Shown piece after piece: positions 1 through 4,920 of a stretch of DNA of 6,151 bases. How positions within the stretch are numbered: position 1 is the first letter of the stretch; each line of letters begins with the position of its first letter. Both the position numbers and the translations under genes were made by a program. The notes under the pieces were generated by a model. That model worked only from the letters and a program-made list of their open reading frames with translations, was not told the DNA's origin and searched no databases. This DNA is from Deltaproteobacteria bacterium. Its GTDB lineage: Bacteria > Desulfobacterota > DSM-4660 > Desulfatiglandales > Desulfatiglandaceae. Location: contig JAFDKD010000204.1 of assembly GCA_019307165.1 (NCBI GenBank), positions 1-6,151 of the forward strand, given 5' to 3'.

Positions 1-78
1 GGAGCCGCCGTTGTACTGGCAGCCGGTCTTACGCATGAACATGCACTCACACCCTTCTTTAACGCTTGAACAAACCAT
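1..78 (-). CDS. Small cysteine-rich protein, PxxKW-like family (5' part only, cut by window edge)
   Basis: Reading the minus strand from the ATG at 78, an open frame of 26 codons runs to the window edge and stays open. The visible peptide starts MVCSSVKEGCECMFMRKTGC and continues QYNGGS. It has four cysteines (residues 3, 10, 12 and 20) and a G-G-S end that in the relatives I recall is followed by another cysteine. This matches my recollection of the N-terminus of the small cysteine-rich proteins called the PxxKW family in sulfate-reducing deltaproteobacteria, whose function is unknown and which may bind metal. A GAGAGG ribosome binding site lies 11 nt upstream, and a good promoter is placed at 120..148. 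It is separated from aspS by a hairpin, so it is probably its own transcription unit. An overlapping ATG 12 nt earlier opens another frame, but that frame does not give the recognised pattern. The diagnostic C-terminus lies outside the window. Confidence 0.6.
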   Translation of the reverse strand, partial: MVCSSVKEGCECMFMRKTGCQYNGGS

Positions 79-119
79 TTTGACCACATCCTCTCTCTGA
101 ATTACTTTTTAAACTGTTT

Positions 120-148
120 TTTATGACAAGCCTTTAAAACATTGTCAA
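120..148 (-). promoter_or_regulatory. Sigma-70-like promoter of the small cysteine-rich gene
   Basis: On the minus strand a perfect -35 box TTGACA (143..148) is followed after 17 nt by CATAAA (120..125), which matches four of six -10 positions. The predicted transcription start near 113 leaves a leader of about 35 nt before the ATG at 78. The inverted pair TGACAA/TTGTCA (124..129 and 142..147) covers the -35 and reaches the -10, so it could be an operator; the pair may also be chance in an AT-rich stretch. Confidence 0.5.
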
Positions 149-163
149 GTAAAATATGCATGC

Positions 164-193
164 TATTCGGTTTTTCAAGGGAAAAACCGAATA
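164..193 (-). terminator. Hairpin after aspS, probable transcription terminator
   Basis: The arms 164..176 and 181..193 are perfectly complementary (13 bp) around a 4-nt loop. The hairpin begins 2 nt after the aspS stop codon, at the end of the minus-strand operon and just before the promoter of the next gene. No clean run of T follows the stem on the minus strand; the T-rich stretch lies inside the stem. It may therefore be a less efficient terminator or a 3'-end protecting hairpin. Position is the main argument. Confidence 0.6.
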
Positions 194-195
194 AT

Positions 196-2004
196 CTATT
201 CGTCCATCAACCGAAGGCCCAACTCCTGAAGTTGCGCCCGGTCCACTTCCGACGGGGCATCGGTAAGGAGGCAGGTGGCGCTGGTGGTCTTGGGGAAGGC
301 AATGACCTCGCGGATGGATTTCGCGCCGGTCATGATGGCGACCAGCCTGTCGAAACCGAGGGCCATGCCGCCGTGGGGAGGGGCCCCGTATTTGAGGGCC
401 TCCAACAGAAATCCGAACTTGTCCCGGGCCTCATCCGACGAGATGCCCAGTAGATGAAACACCTTTTCCTGCAGATCGAGAGTGTGAATTCTCACGCTGC
501 CCCCGCCGATCTCGGCGCCGTTCACCACGAGGTCGTAAGCGCGGGCACTCACTCGTTCCGGTTCCGTTTCAAGGAGGGCCATATCCGCCTCCACCGGCGC
601 GGTAAAGGGGTGGTGAACCGCCATGAGCCGGTTCTCGGCTTCGTCAAATTCAACCAGCGGAAACCGGGTGATCCACACGAAGGCGAAACGGTCCTTATCG
701 ATCAAATCCAGCCGATCGGCCACCGCCAGGCGAACGGCGCCCAGGGCCGGATTGGCCACGCGGGGTTGATCCGCCACCATCAGGACCAGGTCCTCCGGCG
801 TAGCGCCCACGCGCTCGTTCAACGACGACTTGACCTCATCGGCGAAAAACTTGCCCACCGAGGACTGCCACCCATTGTCAGGGCCCACCTTGATGGAGAC
901 AAGCCCCTTGGCGCCGTGCTCCGCGGCCACGGCGCCCAGTTCATCCAGGTTCTTCCTGGAAAAGGAAGCGGCGCCCCCTTTCACACGGATGGCCTTGATG
1001 ACCCCGCCGGCCTCGCATACGGTTTTAAAAACCCTGAACTCGGATCGGGCGGCGATATCCGACACGTCCGTCATCTCCATTTCGAAACGGGTATCGGGTC
1101 GATCGGTGCCGAAACGGTCCATGGCATCATGGTATTCGATTCTCGGAATGGGCGAGGGGATTGAGAGGCCCAAAATCTCCTTGAAAAGGTCCGTCATCAT
1201 GTCTTCGAACACGCCCATGACCGCGTCCTCATCGACAAATGCCATCTCCAGGTCCACCTGGGTGAATTCCGGCTGGCGGTCGGCCCGCAGGTCTTCATCC
1301 CGGAAGCACCGCACGATTTGGTAATATCGATCGAAACCGGCAACCATCAGGAGCTGCTTGAAGAGTTGGGGCGACTGGGGAAGCGCATAAAACCGGGACC
1401 TGTTGACGCGGCTCGGGACCAGGTAGTCCCGCGCGCCTTCCGGCGTGCTCCTGGTCAAAAATGGCGTTTCCACCTCCATAAAGCCCCGACGGTTCAACCC
1501 CTCGCGGATCCTGGATGCAATTCGGTGCCGTTGATGAAACAGCTTGAAGACCTGCGGTCGCCTCAGTTCCAGATACCGGTATTTGAGCCTGAGGGTTTCG
1601 GATGCATCCACGGCCCCATCCACCTGAAACGGGGGCGTTTCGGTTCGATTTAAAATCTTGAGGACCTGCGCCTTCAGCTCGATGGTCCCCGTGGGAAGGC
1701 TGAAGTTTTCCTGACCTTTCAACCTCGGCGCCACCACGCCCCGGACGGCGATGACCCATTCGTTTCTCAGGACATGGGCCTTTTCGTGACTCTCCTTGTC
1801 GACCTGAGGGTCGAACACGACCTGCGTTATCCCGTCCCGGTCCCTGAGATCGATAAAAATAAGGTTGCCCAGGTCGCGTCTGCCGTTGACCCAACCCATG
1901 AGCAGTACTTCCCGAGCCGTGTCATCGGCCCCGAGTTCTCCGCAGCCGTGAGTCCGCTTCCAGTTTCCCAGCGAATCTATGCGCGGTCGGACGTTATCCG
2001 ACAT
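196..2004 (-). CDS. aspS: Aspartyl-tRNA synthetase (class II, bacterial type)
   Basis: It charges tRNA(Asp) with aspartate in the cytoplasm, using ATP. All parts of the bacterial enzyme are visible in order, numbered from the chosen start. The N-terminal OB-fold anticodon-binding domain contains GWVNGRRDLGNLIFIDLRDR (residues 37-56). Class II motif 1 is around FMEVETPFLT (175-184), followed by PEGARDYLVPSR and QSPQLFKQLLM. Motif 2 is FRDEDLRADRQPEFTQVDLE (234-253). The bacterial GAD insertion spans roughly 310-425, and motif 3 is GGMALGFDRL (545-554). The length of 602 residues is normal for the family. Two in-frame ATGs are possible, at 2013 and 2004. I chose 2004 because AAGGA (2013..2017) sits at an ideal 8 nt from it, while the 2013 ATG lies too close; the difference is three residues. 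It is the last gene of the operon, immediately after hisS, a common order in deltaproteobacteria and Firmicutes. Confidence 0.97.
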   Translation of the reverse strand: MSDNVRPRIDSLGNWKRTHGCGELGADDTAREVLLMGWVNGRRDLGNLIFIDLRDRDGITQVVFDPQVDKESHEKAHVLRNEWVIAVRGVVAPRLKGQENFSLPTGTIELKAQVLKILNRTETPPFQVDGAVDASETLRLKYRYLELRRPQVFKLFHQRHRIASRIREGLNRRGFMEVETPFLTRSTPEGARDYLVPSRVNRSRFYALPQSPQLFKQLLMVAGFDRYYQIVRCFRDEDLRADRQPEFTQVDLEMAFVDEDAVMGVFEDMMTDLFKEILGLSIPSPIPRIEYHDAMDRFGTDRPDTRFEMEMTDVSDIAARSEFRVFKTVCEAGGVIKAIRVKGGAASFSRKNLDELGAVAAEHGAKGLVSIKVGPDNGWQSSVGKFFADEVKSSLNERVGATPEDLVLMVADQPRVANPALGAVRLAVADRLDLIDKDRFAFVWITRFPLVEFDEAENRLMAVHHPFTAPVEADMALLETEPERVSARAYDLVVNGAEIGGGSVRIHTLDLQEKVFHLLGISSDEARDKFGFLLEALKYGAPPHGGMALGFDRLVAIMTGAKSIREVIAFPKTTSATCLLTDAPSEVDRAQLQELGLRLMDE

Positions 2005-2012
2005 ATTCTGCA

Positions 2013-2021
2013 TCCTTTCCT
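2013..2021 (-). promoter_or_regulatory. Ribosome binding site deciding the aspS start
   Basis: The minus strand reads AGGAAAGGA here, in the short gap after the hisS stop. The AAGGA part lies 8 nt before the ATG at 2004 but overlaps the ATG at 2013, which favours the 2004 start. The AGGA part at 2018..2021 is only 4 nt from the 2013 ATG. Confidence 0.6.
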
Positions 2022-2030
2022 ATGAACGGC

Positions 2031-3287
2031 TCACCCCAGCAATTCCGTCAGCCGCGCGACGCAGTCTTTCAGGCTCAGCTCCGACTGCTCTTTTGTGTCC
2101 ATGTCCCTGAGCAGGCCGACGCCCGAGGCCATTTCATTATCCCCGACGATCAGGACATGTGCGGCCTGCAGGCGGTCCGCCTGTTTCATCTGGGCCTTGA
2201 GGCTCTTGGATTGATAACTCATATCGACCCCCAGGCCGCTCTTCCGCAGCTGGAAGGCCCATTGGAAGGCCGCTTTCTCGGCATCTTCCCCCAGCGCCGC
2301 AATATACAGGCCCGAGCGCTCCGCCCCCGGCCCGCCGCTTTCCTGAAGAAGCGCGACCAACCGTTCCATGCCCACGGCGAAACCGATGGCGGGATGGTCC
2401 GGGCCTCCCAGCAGCTTGACAAGTCCATCGTAACGGCCCCCGCCGGCCACGGCGTTCTGGGCGCCCAGCCGCTCCGTCCGGATCTCAAACGTGGTGCGGT
2501 TGTAATAATCCAGGCCCCTGACCAGTTTGTGGTTGATCATGTAGGAAATGTTCAGATGGTTCAATAACGCCTGCACCTCGCCGAAGTGCCCGTCACAGTC
2601 CCCGCACAGATAATCCGGAATAGAAGGCGCATCGGCAATCACCCCCTTGCACCCGTCCACCTTGCAGTCAAATACCCGTAGCGGGTTGGTCTGCCGCCGG
2701 CGGAGGCAGTCCGCGCAGAGGCCATCGGCCTTGTCCTGAAGAAAAGCCCGCAACTCGTCCCTGAAACGCGGGCGGCACTCAGGGCACCCCAGGGCGTTGA
2801 TATTGAGGCACAAATCGCCCAGGCCTATGGTTTCAAACAGTTGCATGGCCATGGCGATGATTTCCGCGTCGCTCCGGGGCCCCGGGTCCCCGAAGATTTC
2901 GGCATTGATCTGATGGAACTGGCGGAACCGCCCCAGCTGTGGCTGCTCGTGCCTGAACATGGGCCCGATGCTGAACAGTTTCCGGATGGGGTTTTTCCCG
3001 TAAAGTCGATGCTGGATATAGGCCCTGACCACGGAAGCCGTTGCTTCCGGTCTCATGGTCATTCCCCTGCCCTTGCTGTCGGTCAGGGTGTACATCTCCT
3101 TGGAGACGATATCCGTTTCCTCGCCGATCCCGCGGCTGAAAAGCTCGGTCCACTCCAGAACCGGCGTCTTGATCTCCTGAAAACCGTACGCCGTATATAT
3201 CCGCCTTGCCGCGGACTCCAACCGCTGCCAGTAGCCGACCTCTTCAGGCAGGATGTCTTTGAATCCCTTTATGCTGTTAAATGACAA
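2031..3287 (-). CDS. hisS: Histidyl-tRNA synthetase (class II)
   Basis: It charges tRNA(His) with histidine in the cytoplasm. From the chosen TTG start the protein begins MSFNSIKGFKDILPEE, the classic HisRS opening, and is 418 residues long, normal for the family. Visible elements are motif 1 with GFQEIKTPVLE (35-45), the MTMRPEATA segment (76-84), motif 2 FRHEQPQLGRFRQFHQ (111-126), the histidine-binding loops LVRGLDYY (255-262) and AVAGGGRYDGL (279-289), motif 3 AIGFAVGMERL (300-310), and an anticodon-binding domain from about 326. The insertion domain (about 160-235) is rich in cysteine pairs (168/171, 191/194, 208/213, 228/231), suggesting structural zinc. The frame is open upstream to 3350, but that TTG lies within a possible -35 box. 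An ATG at 3308 is an alternative that would add 7 residues. The aspS gene follows within 14-26 nt, so the two are surely cotranscribed. Confidence 0.96.
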   Translation of the reverse strand: MSFNSIKGFKDILPEEVGYWQRLESAARRIYTAYGFQEIKTPVLEWTELFSRGIGEETDIVSKEMYTLTDSKGRGMTMRPEATASVVRAYIQHRLYGKNPIRKLFSIGPMFRHEQPQLGRFRQFHQINAEIFGDPGPRSDAEIIAMAMQLFETIGLGDLCLNINALGCPECRPRFRDELRAFLQDKADGLCADCLRRRQTNPLRVFDCKVDGCKGVIADAPSIPDYLCGDCDGHFGEVQALLNHLNISYMINHKLVRGLDYYNRTTFEIRTERLGAQNAVAGGGRYDGLVKLLGGPDHPAIGFAVGMERLVALLQESGGPGAERSGLYIAALGEDAEKAAFQWAFQLRKSGLGVDMSYQSKSLKAQMKQADRLQAAHVLIVGDNEMASGVGLLRDMDTKEQSELSLKDCVARLTELLG

Positions 3288-3299
3288 TGGACCGCCTTC

Positions 3300-3305
3300 C
3301 CTCCT
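3300..3305 (-). promoter_or_regulatory. Ribosome binding site of hisS
   Basis: A perfect AGGAGG on the minus strand, 12 nt before the TTG at 3287; a weaker AAGG lies 7 nt before it. The AGGAGG directly follows the alternative ATG at 3308 and so cannot serve that codon. This, and the usual HisRS N-terminus, favour the TTG start, although the 12-nt spacing is long. Confidence 0.55.
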
Positions 3306-3321
3306 CATGGATGCGCCGCAC

Positions 3322-3350
3322 CTTCTAGCAGAGGCGCGGGCGTTCGTCAA
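3322..3350 (-). promoter_or_regulatory. Possible internal promoter before hisS-aspS
   Basis: On the minus strand TTGACG (3345..3350) is followed after 17 nt by TAGAAG (3322..3327), matching five and four of six consensus positions. The predicted start near 3315 gives a leader of about 28 nt to the hisS TTG, containing the AGGAGG. It lies in the 84-nt gap after the 76-aa gene and would let the two synthetase genes be expressed independently of the ATPase gene. The -10 box is weak and GC-rich surroundings make this tentative. Confidence 0.35.
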
Positions 3351-3371
3351 TCAATTCGCTCCCCACAGGCC

Positions 3372-3602
3372 CTACTTCACCTTAATCTTGGTCACGCGCT
3401 TTTTCTCTTTTTTCGCATCGCTTTTCTCGAAATGCGTGATCCGTTCGTCCACCAGGGCACGAACGGCCTTCAGGAACTCGATGCGCGACTTGCCCAAATG
3501 CTTGTGAAAGTCCGATCCCTTTCCGGTCCTTTTTTCAAGGTCTGAAAAAAACCTGCCGACCGGGCACAACATGGCGCCCCCTTCATTCTTTTCCTTGCTC
3601 AT
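3372..3602 (-). CDS. Conserved-looking small protein of unknown function, coupled to the ArsA/GET3-like gene
   Basis: The product is 76 residues. I do not recognise a named domain, although similar short proteins with a CPVGRFF-like segment appear in my memory of deltaproteobacterial genomes. It has a short polar N-terminus, then LCPVGRFFSDLEK (12-24) with the only cysteine at 13, and a central amphipathic region including HLGKSRIEFLKAVRALVDER (35-54) that should be helical. The tail is highly basic, about seven lysines among the last 13 residues (KKEKKRVTKIKVK). There is no signal peptide or membrane segment, so it is probably cytoplasmic. The start is firm: GGAGGTGA lies 5 nt upstream, inside the end of the ATPase gene, and the two genes overlap by 20 nt, so translation is probably coupled. 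The basic tail could contact RNA, ribosome or acidic membrane surface; this is a guess. A longer frame to 3644 has no support. Confidence 0.8.
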   Translation of the reverse strand: MSKEKNEGGAMLCPVGRFFSDLEKRTGKGSDFHKHLGKSRIEFLKAVRALVDERITHFEKSDAKKEKKRVTKIKVK

Positions 3603-4788
3603 GATGCTCACCTCCAAATCGGACCAGCAGATCCCGGCCCTCAAGGGTAGCGGTGACGGTGTCCATGGCAGCCACCTGCCTCGGCAGCAGGATGTGCTGC
3701 TTGTGACTCCCCACCCGCACGATCAATTCATCGGAGATCTTGTTCAACTCGACATCTTTTTTCGTTAAAAATGGAAGTTTTATGGCCAGCCGGTACTCAC
3801 CGTTGTCCTTTGTCAGGCTGTACGGCGCGCCTTCAAAGAAACGATCCAGCGGGTCTCTGTCTCCATAGACCTTTCGGGCCAGGTCCCGGAGGCTTTCATA
3901 CCCCAGTATTTCACTCCTGAAAAGATCCACGGGAAAAATGGGGATAGGGCTGAAATACGACTTTGCCCTGTCCAGGTATCGCTTCTGGTTCTCCCGCCAG
4001 CCGTCAAAATATCTGTCCTTTACTTCGCGGGGAATGATCCGGTTCATGATTATCCCGTCGATGTTCATCCGGTAGAGGCAGAAGTACATGAACGCCCTCT
4101 GGGTTTCTTTCAATACGATCTTTTCCGGGTTGGCGACAAGGCGCACCGTCGTGATCTCCGGATCGGCCAGGATCTCGTCCACCCCTTGAAGTCGCTTGAA
4201 GAGATTCTCGATGGCCGCAAAATAGTCATCCGTAGGAAGCGGGATGTCGTATATCCGCTTGGCCACGGGCCGGACAACCCTCGCGATGGTTCGCTCCATC
4301 CGGAATATCTTCTTGATGTACCACTCCAGGGTGGTCGGGATGCTGATAAACCGGAGCGATTCGCCCGTGGGAGCGCAATCCAGAATGATCACATCATATT
4401 TCTTTTCCCTGGCATACCGGTTGATATAGAGAAGCAGGCTCACCTCTTCCATGCCCGGCAGAATGGCCAGTTCCTCGGCCAGGATTTCATCGAGGCCCGT
4501 GGTATTGAGAAGAAGAGAAAAATACTTGTAGATATCCCCCCAGTTTTTGCTGATCTCCTCCTGAATATCCAGTTCCTGTATCCAGAGGTTTTTCCCGACC
4601 TTTATGGGCCGCCCCCGATTCCGATCGAGGAGTCCATTTTCGAGATCGAAAATATCCGAAAGGCTGTGGGCCACGTCCAGGGACATGATGACCGTTCGCC
4701 GTCCCGACTCGGCCGCTTGAATGCCGGTGGCGGCCGCCATGCTGGTCTTGCCCACGCCGCCCTTTCCCGCGAAAAATATGATCCTCAA
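3583..4788 (-). CDS. ArsA/GET3-family ATPase with C-terminal HSP20-like domain
   Basis: The product is a 401-residue soluble ATPase of the SIMIBI class, in the group of ArsA (arsenite pump ATPase) and GET3/TRC40 (targeting of tail-anchored membrane proteins). Visible are the deviant Walker A GKGGVGKT (8-15, signature lysine 9), a switch I-like SLDVAHSLSD (36-45, Val where most members have Pro), and switch II DCAPTGESLR (137-146). A single ATPase domain is followed at about 332-391 by an HSP20-like beta domain (YRLAIKLPF, DELIVRVG, ILLPRQ, LLVRF). The only cysteines are 138 and 237, so neither the arsenite-binding triad of ArsA nor the zinc CXXC of GET3 is present; arsenite transport is unlikely. 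The client is unknown. The start is TTG at 4788, with AGGAGA 6 nt upstream giving MRIIFFAGKGG, the usual beginning. A longer frame to 4845 would translate the palindrome and is rejected. The gene heads the operon and overlaps the next by 20 nt. Confidence 0.93.
   Translation of the reverse strand: MRIIFFAGKGGVGKTSMAAATGIQAAESGRRTVIMSLDVAHSLSDIFDLENGLLDRNRGRPIKVGKNLWIQELDIQEEISKNWGDIYKYFSLLLNTTGLDEILAEELAILPGMEEVSLLLYINRYAREKKYDVIILDCAPTGESLRFISIPTTLEWYIKKIFRMERTIARVVRPVAKRIYDIPLPTDDYFAAIENLFKRLQGVDEILADPEITTVRLVANPEKIVLKETQRAFMYFCLYRMNIDGIIMNRIIPREVKDRYFDGWRENQKRYLDRAKSYFSPIPIFPVDLFRSEILGYESLRDLARKVYGDRDPLDRFFEGAPYSLTKDNGEYRLAIKLPFLTKKDVELNKISDELIVRVGSHKQHILLPRQVAAMDTVTATLEGRDLLVRFGGEHHEQGKE
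3608..3615 (-). promoter_or_regulatory. Strong ribosome binding site of the 76-aa gene
   Basis: GGAGGTGA on the minus strand, 5 nt before the ATG at 3602, lying inside the last codons of the upstream ATPase gene. It fixes the start of the small gene and suggests it is translated strongly in its own right. Confidence 0.8.
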
Positions 4789-4794
4789 CGGATG

Positions 4795-4800
4795 TCTCCT
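4795..4800 (-). promoter_or_regulatory. Ribosome binding site of the ArsA/GET3-like gene
   Basis: AGGAGA on the minus strand, 6 nt before the TTG at 4788. It decides the start. It begins only 1 nt after the end of the palindrome at 4802, so folding of the hairpin in the mRNA, or a protein bound to it, could affect ribosome access. Confidence 0.75.
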
Positions 4801-4801
4801 C

Positions 4802-4854
4802 TTATTCCATTTGCAGAACCTGGCCTTCTGGGCCAAGTTCTGCAAATGGAATAA
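4802..4854. repeat. Near-perfect 53-bp palindrome in the divergent intergenic region
   Basis: Arms 4802..4819 and 4837..4854 are perfectly complementary over 18 bp. After one mismatch (4820/4836) a further 5 bp pair (4821..4825 with 4831..4835) around a 5-nt loop (4826..4830). The outer end touches the -10 box of the minus-strand promoter and the inner end sits next to the ribosome binding site of the ATPase gene. Because it lies between divergent genes it is not an ordinary terminator. It could be an operator, a 5'-leader stem-loop, or a copy of a dispersed palindromic repeat. The last can be decided by copy number in the genome. Confidence 0.9.
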
Positions 4855-4882
4855 ATATAGGACACAATGGGGATGCCGTCAA
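4854..4882 (-). promoter_or_regulatory. Sigma-70-like promoter of the ATPase/76-aa/hisS/aspS operon
   Basis: On the minus strand TTGACG (4877..4882) is separated by exactly 17 nt from TATATT (4854..4859), each matching five of six consensus positions. The expected start near 4847 falls inside the right arm of the palindrome. The mRNA would therefore begin with a stem-loop lacking only the outermost base pairs, followed by the Shine-Dalgarno sequence. Confidence 0.65.
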
Positions 4883-4885
4883 ATG

Positions 4886-4914
4886 CTGACTTTCGCCCGG
4901 CAAATGGTTAACAT
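4886..4914 (+). promoter_or_regulatory. Possible rhomboid promoter giving a leaderless mRNA
   Basis: CTGACT (4886..4891), a 17-nt spacer and TAACAT (4909..4914) each match four of six consensus positions. The start would fall at about 4921, the A of the rhomboid ATG, which has no recognisable Shine-Dalgarno sequence before it. The match is weak; a start further upstream is equally possible. Confidence 0.25.
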
Positions 4915-4920
4915 AACGGC

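Noticed and set aside
454..1164. Long open frame of 236 codons on the plus strand inside aspS
   Set aside because: It lies entirely antisense to a fully recognisable aspartyl-tRNA synthetase. Its translation is rich in His, Arg and Gly with no known motif, as expected for a shadow frame in GC-rich coding DNA.
2022..2567. Open frame of 181 codons on the plus strand inside hisS
   Set aside because: Antisense shadow of the hisS catalytic and C-terminal domains, with no ribosome binding site and no recognisable protein pattern.
3288..3371. Search for a T-box, attenuator or riboswitch before hisS
   Set aside because: The gap is only 84 nt, with no T-box consensus, no histidine-codon leader peptide and no terminator hairpin.
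4789..4845. N-terminal extension of the ATPase upstream of 4788
   Set aside because: The extra 19 codons are a translation of the palindrome, and the strong ribosome binding site and usual family N-terminus place the start at 4788.
4186..4854. Open frame of 222 codons on the plus strand opposite the ATPase gene
   Set aside because: Antisense to conserved Walker A and switch regions of the ATPase; its end reads through the palindrome.
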